34,425 bases of DNA from WVYX01 sp039586815 (GCA_039586815.1 JBDHJR010000024.1:1-34425), one strand, 5' to 3'. Counted from the stretch's first letter, positions 22,397 through 30,642 are shown. Translations and numbers: made by a program. The notes: generated by a model from the sequence alone, not told the origin.

Positions 22397-23332
22397 TTGG
22401 GCCACACTGCCGACAGGAGCCGCATTCTGCCTCTCGACCTCGATGCGCTGCGCGCCGTCACCGCCGACGAGACTGCCGTCGAGGAGCGGGCGCGTGCCAT
22501 CGTCGCCGCGGTCCCCGCCGGCAGCGCCGCACGGCTCGACGGTCTCCTCACGGCGGTGGTCGCAATCGACCTCACCACGCTGTCCGACACCGACACCCCC
22601 GAGCGCGTGCGCGAGCTGTGCGACCGGGCCGCTACACCCCTGAGCGGCCGCGCGCTCGATGCGCTTCCCCCGCAGGCCGCACCCCCTCGCGTCGCGGCCG
22701 TGTGTGTGTCGCACGGCTTCGTCGCCACCGCAGTCGAGGCGTTGGCCCGCAGTGCCATTCCCGTAGCCGCGGCAACGGGAGACTTCCCGCGGGGCGAGGC
22801 GCCGCTGGAGAGCCGACTCGACCAGATCCACGGCGCGGTGCGGGACGGGGCAAGCGAGATAGACGTCGTGATCACGCGGGAGCACGCTCTAGCCGGAGAA
22901 TGGCGGGCGCTGTACGACGAGCTGTGTGCCTTCCGTGGCGCGGCGGGAGATTCACGGCTCAAGGTGATCCTGGCAACCGGCGATCTCGACAGCCCACAGA
23001 CCATTGCCCACGCGAGCCGTGTCGCCATGCTCGCGGGAGCCGATTTCATCAAGACCTCGACCGGCAAGGAGCGTGTCAACGCCACGCTCACCGCCGGCAT
23101 CGTGATGGCCGAGATGATCCGGCTGCACTACGAGCAGACGGGAGTCGCGGTGGGCCTCAAGCCGGCCGGTGGCATTCGCTCGGCCCGGGCGGCGCTCGAG
23201 TGGGTCACCCTGGTGCGGCACGAATTGGGCGATACCTGGCTCACACCCGAACGGTTCCGGATCGGCGCCAGCGGACTGCTCGACGACATCCAACGCGAGC
23301 TCGAGGAGCTCGGCGAGGCATCACGCTCATGA
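22397..23332 (+). CDS. deoC: Deoxyribose-phosphate aldolase, eukaryote-like subfamily
   Basis: DeoC splits 2-deoxyribose-5-phosphate into glyceraldehyde-3-phosphate and acetaldehyde in deoxynucleoside breakdown. Schiff-base Lys219 lies in DFIKTSTG and the second Lys255 in VGLKPAGGIRSA. The sequence KVILATGDL (instead of the usual ...ETG.L), ALYDELCAFR, LVRHELGDTWL and FRIGASGLL follow the long animal-type DERA pattern rather than the short E. coli type. The start is uncertain: TTG at 22397 (311 residues) is given, but AGGAG at 22415-22419 would favour a non-standard ATT 22424 or CTG 22427. The gene is divergent from the LpxH-like gene and overlaps the thioesterase by 4 bases. Confidence 0.9.
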   Translation: MGHTADRSRILPLDLDALRAVTADETAVEERARAIVAAVPAGSAARLDGLLTAVVAIDLTTLSDTDTPERVRELCDRAATPLSGRALDALPPQAAPPRVAAVCVSHGFVATAVEALARSAIPVAAATGDFPRGEAPLESRLDQIHGAVRDGASEIDVVITREHALAGEWRALYDELCAFRGAAGDSRLKVILATGDLDSPQTIAHASRVAMLAGADFIKTSTGKERVNATLTAGIVMAEMIRLHYEQTGVAVGLKPAGGIRSARAALEWVTLVRHELGDTWLTPERFRIGASGLLDDIQRELEELGEASRS

Positions 23333-23772
23333 GCGAATCCCCAGGGCAGGCCCCAGCGGTTTCCAGCACGGAAGTCCGGGTTCGCTACGGCGAGACCGAT
23401 CAGATGGGTGTGGCGCATCACTCCCACTACATCGTGTGGTGCGAGCTCGCTCGCACCGATCACATGCGCAGCCTGGGCGTGCGGTACCGGGACCTCGAGG
23501 AGCAGGGCCTGCGCCTCCCGGTGGTGGAGGCGCACCTGCGCTACCGCGCTCCGGCACGGTATGACGACCCCGTGCGGGTGCGCTGCTGGGTGCGCGACGT
23601 ATCCAGCCGCCGCGTGGAGTTCGGCTACGCCGTGGAGCACGGCGAGTCCGGCCGCCTCCTGGCGACGGCCAAGACCGCACTCATCGCTGTAGATTCTTCC
23701 CATGCCCTCACGACCATTCCCGCGGCTGTGCGCCACAAGCTCGTGGTCGCTCCCGATCCGGTTCGCCTGTAG
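23329..23772 (+). CDS. Hotdog-fold acyl-CoA thioesterase (YbgC/4HBT family)
   Basis: The 147-residue protein has the 4HBT signature VRYGETDQMGVAHHSHYIVWCELART, with the catalytic Asp in TDQMG, then RLPVVEAHLRYRAPARYDDPVRVRCWV and AKTALIAVD. It would hydrolyse short acyl-CoA or acyl-ACP thioesters in the cytosol; YbgC itself associates with the Tol-Pal cluster, but no tol genes are here. The ATG overlaps the deoC stop (ATGA). The 3' end overlaps the HEAT-cyclophilin gene by 71 bases in another frame. Confidence 0.9.
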   Translation: MSESPGQAPAVSSTEVRVRYGETDQMGVAHHSHYIVWCELARTDHMRSLGVRYRDLEEQGLRLPVVEAHLRYRAPARYDDPVRVRCWVRDVSSRRVEFGYAVEHGESGRLLATAKTALIAVDSSHALTTIPAAVRHKLVVAPDPVRL

Positions 23773-25786
23773 CGTCACGCTCGCCCTCATGCTCGCGCCG
23801 TCGACGTCGGACGCGCAGGATGAGGCCGTTGTGGACGCGCTCGCCGGCGTGTTGGCGCTCGAGGACGCGCGGCGGTACGAGAGTTCCGCGCTGGAGCGGG
23901 CGGCGCGCCACCCCGAGCCCACGGTGCGACGCCACGCCGCACTGGCCATGGGACGCATCGGCGACCCGCGCGCCCTGCCCAGGCTGCTGGAGCTCGCCAG
24001 CGACGCGGACACCGCGGTGCAGCGCGAGGCGGTGTTCGCGCTGGGGCTGCTGGGCGACTCCTCCGCGCTCGCATACCTAGTCGATCTGGTACGCACCGCC
24101 GCGTCGGCGGAGCAGACGGCAACCCACGGTGAAGCGGTCACGGCGATCGCGAAGATCGGTGGCGGCGGAGCGGCCTCGTTCTTCGAAGAGGTCATGGTCC
24201 GCGGCTCGGGTGCGGCCGAGACCGGCAGTGCGCTTCTCATCTTGGCACAGGCGTCGCGCGAAGCGTGGCGGCTGGGTGACGAGGCCCCGGTGCCGGTGCT
24301 GGCCCAGCTGGCCGAGTCACGTAGCCCGCGTGTGCGGCTGGGAGCGGTATACTCACTTTCCAGGTTGCGCGCCACGGGCGGCGCCAGCGTGCTGCTCGCG
24401 GCCACCGAGGACCAGAGCGCCGAGGTACGGCAGCTCGGAGTGCGCGTACTCACCCGTGCCTACGCCGACTCGGCCGGCCTGGACCCCGATGGGGTTGCGG
24501 GCCTGGTGAGCCAACTGCTGGAGGACGCCGATCCCGGAGTGCGCATCAACGCACTGCGTGTGTTGGGCACGTACGAGGACCCCCGCTACTCCGCGGCCGC
24601 CGCCGACCACATCTCCGACCCCCACCCGAACGTGCGGGTGCAGGCTCTCGCTGCGCTCGGCAGGTTGGGCGGATCGCGGGCGGCAACCGTCCTGGCCGAT
24701 CACGTGGAGGACGGCGCGTACGCCATGAGGAGAGAGGCGCTACTCGGGCTCGCGCGAGTCGACCGCGCAGCGGCGATCCGCAAGGCAGCTGCCTGGATCC
24801 TGCGCGACGACGACTGGCAACGCCGCGCCGTCGGTGCGCAGGCGCTCGGGATCCTGGGAGGCGATACGGCGCTGGCGTGGCTGGAGGAGATGGTCGGTGA
24901 CTTGGACGGTCGTGTGGCGGCGAGCGCCTTCGCCGCCCTGAGTCGCGGCGACAGTGCGGCTGCGTCAGGCTTCGCGCGGGATCTGCTCGCCCATCCCGAC
25001 CCGGTGGTGCGCACCCTCGCAGCCGGGCGGGTCGAGTCCACCGTGCACGGCTCCGACCTCGACATCCTGATGCAAGCCTACGGCCGCGCGCAAGACGACC
25101 GCGACTCGGACGCGCGGATTGCGGCCATCGAGGCATTGGGAGCGTTGGCCGGCCTGGGCCGGGCGCAGCGGATCCAGGTAACCGACAGACTCCTGGTGGA
25201 GTTCCCCACGTGCGACGACTACCTGGTGCGCCGCGCCGCGCAGCAACACCTGCCCGAGGTCGCACAGCAGTGGGGACCCCCGTTCCCCGTCGCGACCGGG
25301 CGGGACATCGACGACTACCGCGACATAGCGCGCCGCCTCGTGCTGCCGTACGAGCAGGGCGATCCGGTGCCCCAGCTGGTCATCGAGACCGACCGTGGGA
25401 GGATCACCGTGTCGCTGTTCGCGGCCGATGCGCCGGTCACGGTCAACACGCTGCTCGAGCTCGCCGGACAGCATTACTTCGACGGCGGCACCTGGCACCG
25501 CGTGGTGCCCAACTTCGTGATCCAGGACGGCGATCCACGGGGCGACGGCTGGGGCGGACCCGGCTTCGCCATGAGGGACGAGATCAATCGCAGGCGGTAT
25601 GAGCGCGGCACGGTGGGGATGGCGCTCTCGGGACCGGACACCGGCGGAAGTCAGTTCTTCATCACCCACGCGCCGCAACCGCACCTGGACGGCACATACA
25701 CGGTGTTCGGACAGGTGACAGGCGGGATGGACGTCGTCGATCGCATCGTGCAAGGCGACCGTATCCGCACCATCCGGGAGCAATAG
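23702..25786 (+). CDS. Exported HEAT-repeat protein fused to a cyclophilin peptidyl-prolyl isomerase
   Basis: The 694-residue protein begins with a signal-peptide-like segment (about 19-39, cut near SDA-QD), then many HEAT/PBS repeats (about 50-520; recurring units such as RRHAALAMGRIGDPRALPRL). A C-terminal cyclophilin domain (about 557-690) follows: VIETDRGRITVSLF, WHRVVPNFVIQDGDP with the active-site Arg, Phe and Gln, GGSQFFITHAPQPHLDG and YTVFGQV. Cyclophilins isomerise X-Pro bonds; the HEAT array likely provides a protein-binding scaffold. The location is probably periplasmic. The 71-base overlap with the thioesterase is long; a later ATG (23789) would lose the signal peptide. This fusion is typical of a few phyla, including Gemmatimonadota by recollection. 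Confidence 0.88.
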   Translation: MPSRPFPRLCATSSWSLPIRFACSVTLALMLAPSTSDAQDEAVVDALAGVLALEDARRYESSALERAARHPEPTVRRHAALAMGRIGDPRALPRLLELASDADTAVQREAVFALGLLGDSSALAYLVDLVRTAASAEQTATHGEAVTAIAKIGGGGAASFFEEVMVRGSGAAETGSALLILAQASREAWRLGDEAPVPVLAQLAESRSPRVRLGAVYSLSRLRATGGASVLLAATEDQSAEVRQLGVRVLTRAYADSAGLDPDGVAGLVSQLLEDADPGVRINALRVLGTYEDPRYSAAAADHISDPHPNVRVQALAALGRLGGSRAATVLADHVEDGAYAMRREALLGLARVDRAAAIRKAAAWILRDDDWQRRAVGAQALGILGGDTALAWLEEMVGDLDGRVAASAFAALSRGDSAAASGFARDLLAHPDPVVRTLAAGRVESTVHGSDLDILMQAYGRAQDDRDSDARIAAIEALGALAGLGRAQRIQVTDRLLVEFPTCDDYLVRRAAQQHLPEVAQQWGPPFPVATGRDIDDYRDIARRLVLPYEQGDPVPQLVIETDRGRITVSLFAADAPVTVNTLLELAGQHYFDGGTWHRVVPNFVIQDGDPRGDGWGGPGFAMRDEINRRRYERGTVGMALSGPDTGGSQFFITHAPQPHLDGTYTVFGQVTGGMDVVDRIVQGDRIRTIREQ

Positions 25787-25878
25787 CTATTCTCGTCTGG
25801 CTGCGGACCGCTGATATTGGTCACCCGGCCGTGTCCGCGGGGCGGTCGACGCTAACTTCAAGATGGATTTAACTGCTG

Positions 25879-26586
25879 ATGTGGCAACGGGTTGCGCTTA
25901 ACAGAAGCCTCTATTACTACTTGTTCGTGCTGGCTCTCGGCGCGAGCGGGTGCGCTGGTAACCCCGGGCCTATGGTGCCGGGACTGCTGCCCGAGGCTCC
26001 GCGTGCCGAGGCCCGCGCGTGGGTGGATTCCTATGTCCCGCGCGAGCCGTTGCTGTACAACCTGCGGTGGCGGCACGAGACCCAAAAAGGCGGCGCCAGC
26101 GGCCGTGCCACGGTGCGGTTCGTGCCGCCCGACTCGATCCGGTTCGATTACCGGGGGCCGTTCGGCCGATCGGGCGCTGCGGTGCTGGTGGCGGACGACG
26201 TCGTCTGGTCGGAGCCGCAGGAGGACGCCGATGGGTTCGTGGGGGTCGCCCCGCTGTTCTGGGCGGCCATCGGTCTGCCGCGCACCGCGTCGGCTACCGT
26301 TTCCGTGTCGGGGCTGCGCGAGGACGGCGTACAGCTGTGGCGGTACAGCAGCGTGACCGACACGTTGACGTATCGAGCCCGGGCCGGTCAGCCCGCCACG
26401 CTCGAAGCGGAGTTGCGACGGAACGGTGCGCGCGTTGGGCTGGTGGAGGTTACCTTTGCCGATTCGACCGGCATGCCGGAGGGCGCGATCATGCGATTCC
26501 CCCGGGATGCCACGGTCATCACATTCACGGTGCGCGCTATTGAGCCGCTCACTTCGGTGGATCCAGACATTTGGCGGCAGCCGTAG
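25879..26586 (+). CDS. Lipoprotein, DUF4292/LolA-LolB-like
   Basis: The 235-residue protein has a lipoprotein signal peptide with lipobox LGASGC (Cys25). Downstream the pattern of short beta strands (LLYNLRWRHETQKGG...ATVRFVPPDSIRFDYRGPFG...AAVLVADDVVWSEP) resembles the half-barrel of LolA/LolB and DUF4292 proteins, which carry or accept lipoproteins. The family link is by pattern only. The 92 bases upstream hold no clear terminator; TTTAAC at 25868-25873 lies 5 bases before the ATG and could be a -10 of a leaderless transcript. It overlaps the LptE-like gene. Confidence 0.7.
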   Translation: MWQRVALNRSLYYYLFVLALGASGCAGNPGPMVPGLLPEAPRAEARAWVDSYVPREPLLYNLRWRHETQKGGASGRATVRFVPPDSIRFDYRGPFGRSGAAVLVADDVVWSEPQEDADGFVGVAPLFWAAIGLPRTASATVSVSGLREDGVQLWRYSSVTDTLTYRARAGQPATLEAELRRNGARVGLVEVTFADSTGMPEGAIMRFPRDATVITFTVRAIEPLTSVDPDIWRQP

Positions 26587-27076
26587 CTTCGCGCTGCTGG
26601 CCCTCGCCGCGAGTTGGAGCTTCCTCCCGGCGTGCTACGGGTTTGCCGGCGGCGGGCTGCCGCCCCACGTCAAGACCGTGGCCATCCTCCCGTTCGACAA
26701 CCAGACACCAGAGCCTGCGCTCACGCAGGAGGTCTCCCAGGCCGTCCAGGAAGCGATGGAGAGGCGACTCGGGCTGCGGATCGCCTCGGAGGCCACGGCC
26801 GACGCCGTGGTGCGGGGCACCATCTTGCGCTACGAGCCCGACCTGCTGCTGGCGCATCAGACGAACGAAGCCGGCGGGGTGCAGGTCACCCGCAGGCGGG
26901 TGCAGCTTACACTCAACGTAGAGATATTCGATCAGCAGGAGGAGAAGACGCTGTGGCAGCGGTCGGGGTTGGTGGTGGACGGGGAGTACACTCCTCCATT
27001 GGAGATCGATGGGCGCGAGCTCGCCCTCGTGAAGCTGGTTAACGACATCGTCGACGGAGCACAGTCCCAATGGTAG
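26507..27076 (+). CDS. LptE-like outer membrane lipoprotein
   Basis: LptE plugs the LptD pore that inserts LPS into the outer membrane. The protein has a lipobox LPAC, then CYGFAGGGLPPHVKTVAILPFDNQTPEP, typical of LptE/LptE-like proteins (YGF, then IxPFxNxT), the ALTQEVSQAVQEAM helix, and VRGTILRYEPD with ...RRRVQLTLNVEIFD. The start is uncertain: ATG 26507 gives 189 residues with Cys43, while TTG 26540 gives a more usual signal length (Cys32). Either start overlaps the previous gene. No lptD is visible. It overlaps the next gene by 7 bases. Confidence 0.75.
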   Translation: MPRSSHSRCALLSRSLRWIQTFGGSRSFALLALAASWSFLPACYGFAGGGLPPHVKTVAILPFDNQTPEPALTQEVSQAVQEAMERRLGLRIASEATADAVVRGTILRYEPDLLLAHQTNEAGGVQVTRRRVQLTLNVEIFDQQEEKTLWQRSGLVVDGEYTPPLEIDGRELALVKLVNDIVDGAQSQW

Positions 27077-27450
27077 CCGATCGCCACGCGCCCTGGCGTA
27101 ACGCCCGTGGGATGACCAGGCTCGGGTGCCTGTTCACCCTGCTCCTGTTCGCCACCGGACTGTACTACGGTGTGAATATCGGAGGCGTGTACCTGAGGTA
27201 CTACCGCCTCGTGGACGAGATGCGCACACAGGCGAGGGTGGCGCCGAGCATCGACGACGGTACGATTCGGCGGCGCCTGCTCCGCAAGGTCGACCAACTC
27301 AACCTCCCACCGGAGGCCCGGACGTTCACTGTCCAGCGCACTCAGCGACCGCGTGAGATCCGGATCTCCACCACCTACCAGGACACCCTGGTCCTGCCGT
27401 TCTACAAGTACGCGATCACCCTCACCCCAGAGGCCAGGCAACCACTCTGA
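27070..27450 (+). CDS. Small single-pass membrane protein of unknown function
   Basis: The 126-residue protein has one N-terminal membrane helix (about 18-36: LGCLFTLLLFATGLYYGVNI), followed by a soluble part (VDEMRTQARVAPSIDDGTIRRRLLRKVDQLNLPPEARTFTV...) that looks like a small alpha/beta domain, reminiscent of DUF4845. The ATG at 27070 overlaps the LptE-like stop; an in-frame ATG at 27112 (MTRLGC) would place the helix nearer the N-terminus and is an equal candidate. No catalytic motif is seen. Its position in the envelope gene group suggests an envelope role. Confidence 0.6.
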   Translation: MVADRHAPWRNARGMTRLGCLFTLLLFATGLYYGVNIGGVYLRYYRLVDEMRTQARVAPSIDDGTIRRRLLRKVDQLNLPPEARTFTVQRTQRPREIRISTTYQDTLVLPFYKYAITLTPEARQPL

Positions 27451-27469
27451 CGAGCAAGCCGATAATCGA

Positions 27470-28858
27470 ATGACGTCCATAAAACGCATTGCCGGAGCCA
27501 CCTTCGTTCTCCTGCTGGCGGCTCCGACTCCGGTCTGGGCCCTGTCGCTGTCGAGCGGAGGCGGGGAATCACTTCTCGTGCGGCTGTTCCTCGTGCTCGG
27601 CGCCATGCTCGTTGCCGGCAAGTTCTTCGGTGAGCTGTTCGAGCGCCTGGGTCAGCCGGCCGTGCTCGGCGAGCTCATAGCGGGCATTCTGCTCGGGGCG
27701 AGCGCGCTCAACATCATTCCGGTCGCCCCCGACGACTCCCTGACCGAGATCGTCTCGATCCTCGCGGAGATCGGCGTCGTCGTACTGCTGTTCGAGATCG
27801 GCCTGGAGACCGACCTCAAGCAGATGTTTCGAGTGGGGCCCGGCGCATCGGCGGTCGCTGCCGTCGGCGTCATCCTGCCGATGGCCATGGGATTCCTGTT
27901 CTGGATCTCACCGCTGGTGAAGCCCGAGTACAGCGTCGTTTCAGCAACCACCACCGGGATCTTCCTCGGTGCCACGCTCACGGCCACCTCGGTCGGCATC
28001 ACAGCGCGCGTGCTCAACGATCTCAGGGTAATGCATTCCGTCGAGGCACGGGTGATCATCGGTGCGGCCGTGGTAGACGACATCCTCGGCATCATGCTGC
28101 TCGGGGTGGTCTCGTCGCTCGTGGCCGGCGAGGCGGTTTCGGTGCTCGGTGTGAGCCGCTCCGTGGCGCTGGCGCTCGGCTTCCTGGTGATCGCAGTCGG
28201 GGTCGGACTGGCGGTGGCACCGCGCATCTTCGGGGTGCTCGACCGGATGCGCGTGCGCGGCATCCTGCTCGTGTCCGCGTTCGCCTTCGTGCTGTTCATC
28301 GCCGCGCTGGCCGACATGGCGGGGTCCGCCATGATCATCGGCGCGTTCGCGGCAGGTATCATCCTGTCGGGCACCAACCAATTCGACACGATCCACAACC
28401 GCATCAAGCCGGTGGCCGACATCTTCACCCCGATCTTCTTCCTGAGCATCGGGGCCAAGTTCGACCTCGGGTTGTTCAATCCGTTTGGCGAGGGGAATCT
28501 CCCCATCCTGGCCCTGGGCGGCGTCATCCTCGTCATCGCGATCATCGGCAAGGTGGTCGCTGGCTGGGCGGCCCCGTGGCAGAGGTTCAATCGAGTTGCA
28601 GTCGGTGTCGGGATGATCCCGCGGGGAGAGGTCGGGCTCATCTTCGCCAACATCGGGCTCACGGCCGGGGTCCTCACGGGCGAGCTCTTCGGGGCGATCA
28701 TCATCATGGTGATGGGCACGACCTTCATGGCGCCCCCCCTTCTCAAGGTGACCTTCGGCCGGGGTGGCGTGACCTCGGCGGCAGATGCCCTGGCGGAGCC
28801 CTTACCACCCAAGGAGAAGGCGGCCCACCCACCCGACGCCGGCACACTCGAGGAGTAG
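27470..28858 (+). CDS. Cation:proton antiporter, CPA2 family
   Basis: The 462-residue protein has an apparent N-terminal signal-like helix and about 12 further hydrophobic segments. The CPA2 hallmarks are visible: GQPAVLGELIAGILLG, EIGVVVLLFEIGLETDL, the cation-binding GAAVVDDILGIMLLG (DD pair), and MIPRGEVGLIFANIGL near the C-terminus. It likely exchanges Na+ or K+ for H+ across the inner membrane. There is no TrkA-N domain, so it is closer to NapA/NhaS-type than to KefB/C. The ATG at 27470 is the first start after the upstream gene (20-base gap). Confidence 0.9.
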   Translation: MTSIKRIAGATFVLLLAAPTPVWALSLSSGGGESLLVRLFLVLGAMLVAGKFFGELFERLGQPAVLGELIAGILLGASALNIIPVAPDDSLTEIVSILAEIGVVVLLFEIGLETDLKQMFRVGPGASAVAAVGVILPMAMGFLFWISPLVKPEYSVVSATTTGIFLGATLTATSVGITARVLNDLRVMHSVEARVIIGAAVVDDILGIMLLGVVSSLVAGEAVSVLGVSRSVALALGFLVIAVGVGLAVAPRIFGVLDRMRVRGILLVSAFAFVLFIAALADMAGSAMIIGAFAAGIILSGTNQFDTIHNRIKPVADIFTPIFFLSIGAKFDLGLFNPFGEGNLPILALGGVILVIAIIGKVVAGWAAPWQRFNRVAVGVGMIPRGEVGLIFANIGLTAGVLTGELFGAIIIMVMGTTFMAPPLLKVTFGRGGVTSAADALAEPLPPKEKAAHPPDAGTLEE

Positions 28859-28861
28859 GAC

Positions 28862-29569
28862 GTGCCGCGCCCCGACGGCCGCAGGGCCGATGAGCTGCGC
28901 GAGGTGAGCCTCGTACGTGGTGCGGCCCCCAACGCCGAGGGATCCTGCCTGGCACGCTTCGGAGGCACGCTGGTGCTGTGCACGGCCTCGGTGCAGGACG
29001 GTGTGCCCGGCTGGCGGCGGGGTAGCGGGCTGGGATGGGTCACGGCCGAGTACGCCATGCTTCCGCGAGCGACCTCGGAGCGCTCACCGCGCGAGCGGCG
29101 CGGCACGGGGGGGCGCACTTCCGAGATCCAACGCCTAATCGGGCGCAGCCTACGCGCCGCGCTGCGCACGTTCGCCTTCGGGGAGCGCACCATAACGGTC
29201 GACTGTGACGTGCTGCAGGCCGACGGCGGCACGCGCACGGCGGCCATTACCGGCGGCGCCGTCGCGCTGGCCGACGCATGCGGCTGGCTGGCGGCTCACA
29301 CCGAGACCGATGACCCCTTCGGCCGGTTGGTGGCGGCGACCGCGGTGGGGTTCGTGGACGGCGAGGCGCGTCTCGATCTCTCCTACGCCGAGGACAGCGC
29401 TGCCGACGTCGACACCAACATCGTGATGGTGGAGCCCGACAGTTACGTAGAGGTCCAGGGATCGTCTGAGGGGGAACCGTTCGATCGCGCTGCGCTCGAG
29501 CAAATGCTGGCCCTGGCCGACGGCGGGCTGCGCACGCTGTTCGCCATCCAGCGGAACGTACTCGAGTGA
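28862..29569 (+). CDS. rph: Ribonuclease PH
   Basis: Phosphorolytic 3' exonuclease that trims tRNA precursors. The 235-residue protein has RPDGRRADELREVSLVRGAAPNAEGSCLARFGGT, the RERRGTGGRTSEIQRLIGRSLRAAL loop, ITVDCDVLQADGGTRTAAITGGAVALADA with the phosphate-binding region, and LDLSYAEDSAADVDTNIVM. The GTG at 28862 lies 3 bases after the antiporter stop. It is followed by rdgB with a 1-base overlap, the common rph-rdgB pair. The tRNA genes downstream lack encoded CCA, so 3' trimming followed by CCA addition is needed. Confidence 0.96.
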   Translation: MPRPDGRRADELREVSLVRGAAPNAEGSCLARFGGTLVLCTASVQDGVPGWRRGSGLGWVTAEYAMLPRATSERSPRERRGTGGRTSEIQRLIGRSLRAALRTFAFGERTITVDCDVLQADGGTRTAAITGGAVALADACGWLAAHTETDDPFGRLVAATAVGFVDGEARLDLSYAEDSAADVDTNIVMVEPDSYVEVQGSSEGEPFDRAALEQMLALADGGLRTLFAIQRNVLE

Positions 29570-30198
29570 TGCCGACAACACAGTTGTTCGTCGCCACTCG
29601 CAACGCGGGCAAGAAGCGGGAGATCCGCCAGATCCTGGCTGAGCTGCCTTACGAGCTGCGCTTCCTGGACGAGACGGGCATCCGCGAGACCCCCGACGAG
29701 GAGCTCCTCGAGCACGCCGACTCGTTCGAAGGCAACGCCCGCCGCAAGGCCCAACATTTCGCCCGCTTGAGCGGCCTGCCCACGGTGGCCGACGACTCCG
29801 GGATCGAGGTGTTCGCGCTGGGTGGCAAGCCCGGTGTCCGGTCGCGCCGCTTTGCGATGCACGAAGGACCGCCCGACGAGCAGGACGCTGCCAACAACGC
29901 GGAGCTGCTGCGCCGCCTGGATGGGCTGCCGGCCGAAAAGCGGCGTGCCCGCTACCGTTGCGTGGTGGCAATCGTGCCAAGGTGCGACGCGGCAGCGGTC
30001 ACGTTCGAGGGCACGTGCACCGGTTCGATCCTGACCGAGCCCAAGGGCACGGGTGGGTTCGGCTACGATCCGCTGTTCTTCTCAGACGACCTCGAGCAAA
30101 GCTTTGGTGACGCCACCGCCGAGGACAAGGATTCGGTGAGCCACCGGGGCAGGGCGTTCCGGGCGTTCGCCGAGTGGCTGCGCGCCAACCCGATATAG
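29569..30198 (+). CDS. rdgB: XTP/dITP diphosphatase (RdgB/HAM1)
   Basis: It removes non-canonical purine triphosphates (XTP, dITP) from the nucleotide pool. The 209-residue protein has FVATRNAGKKREI at the N-terminus, ENA-type DSFEGNARRKAQHFARLSGLPTVADDSGIEVFALGGKPGVRSRRFA, FEGTCTGSILTEPKGTGGFGYDPLFF and SHRGRAFRAFAEWL. Length is normal. The start ATG lies in the rph stop (TGATG); a GTG 3 bases earlier would add one residue. Confidence 0.96.
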   Translation: MPTTQLFVATRNAGKKREIRQILAELPYELRFLDETGIRETPDEELLEHADSFEGNARRKAQHFARLSGLPTVADDSGIEVFALGGKPGVRSRRFAMHEGPPDEQDAANNAELLRRLDGLPAEKRRARYRCVVAIVPRCDAAAVTFEGTCTGSILTEPKGTGGFGYDPLFFSDDLEQSFGDATAEDKDSVSHRGRAFRAFAEWLRANPI

Positions 30199-30217
30199 CT
30201 TGCGGAAACGGGCGGCA

Positions 30218-30234
30218 GTAACCAACTTGGTTAC
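30218..30234. promoter_or_regulatory. Perfect palindrome, candidate operator of the small HTH gene
   Basis: GTAACCAA (30218-30225), one base, and TTGGTTAC (30227-30234) form a perfect 8-base inverted repeat. A third AACCA half-site follows at 30235-30239. It lies 22 bases before an HTH gene start, the usual place for an autoregulatory operator. Confidence 0.5.
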
Positions 30235-30255
30235 AACCAGTCCACGGGAGGCCCA

Positions 30256-30528
30256 ATGCGAACGCGGGAGATCCAGAGAGTCCTGCGGGACGTGACTCCG
30301 ACCTTGCGCGACATAGCCAAGATGGCGGGGGTCTCCTATTCGGCCATGCGCGCCTACCGCGCCGGCACGCGCAAGGCGACAGCGTCCGTGCTGGAGGCTC
30401 TCGGTACGGCTCTCATCCATCAAGCTGCGCTGTTGGCGCGTCACGGACGCCAGCTGCGCGACGAGGCCAGCGCGATGTTGAAGCGAGAGTACGATCAGCA
30501 GTTGAGGGATCTACGACTGGGACGTTGA
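30256..30528 (+). CDS. Small helix-turn-helix DNA-binding protein
   Basis: The 90-residue protein has one HTH-like segment: TLRDIAKMAGVSYSAMRAYRAGTRKATASVLEALG (about residues 16-50), with the DIAKMAGVS pattern of LacI/Cro-type helices. The remainder is a basic helix rich in Arg, Glu and Gln (LLARHGRQLRDEASAMLKREYDQQLRDLRLGR), likely for dimerisation. There is no ligand or enzyme domain. GGGAGG lies just before the ATG. The palindrome at 30218-30234 upstream suggests self-regulation. What it controls is unknown; no partner gene is adjacent, as tRNA-Pro follows 40 bases later. Confidence 0.72.
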   Translation: MRTREIQRVLRDVTPTLRDIAKMAGVSYSAMRAYRAGTRKATASVLEALGTALIHQAALLARHGRQLRDEASAMLKREYDQQLRDLRLGR

Positions 30529-30568
30529 CGTCCGCCAAGACACATTAGCTTGTTGGCAGCACGATCCG

Positions 30569-30642
30569 CGGGGCGTGGCGCAGCTCGGTAGCGCGCCTGC
30601 TTTGGGAGCAGGAGGTCCCCGGTTCAAATCCGGGCGCCCCGA
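30569..30642 (+). tRNA. tRNA-Pro (anticodon TGG)
   Basis: The acceptor arms CGGGGCG (30569-30575) and CGCCCCG (30635-30641) pair fully and the discriminator is A. The anticodon stem CCTGC/GCAGG encloses TTTGGGA with TGG at 30603-30605. A normal TTCAAAT T-loop is present. CCA is not encoded (CTA follows). Confidence 0.96.

Noticed and set aside
22346..22885. In-frame upstream extension of the LpxH-like protein by about 180 residues.
   Set aside because: The extension is antisense to deoC, and the family N-terminus and a promoter lie at 22345-22358.
27652..29247. Minus-strand open frame (531 codons) under the antiporter and rph.
   Set aside because: It mirrors membrane codons (Thr/Met/Ser-rich) and has no domain; a GC-driven artefact.
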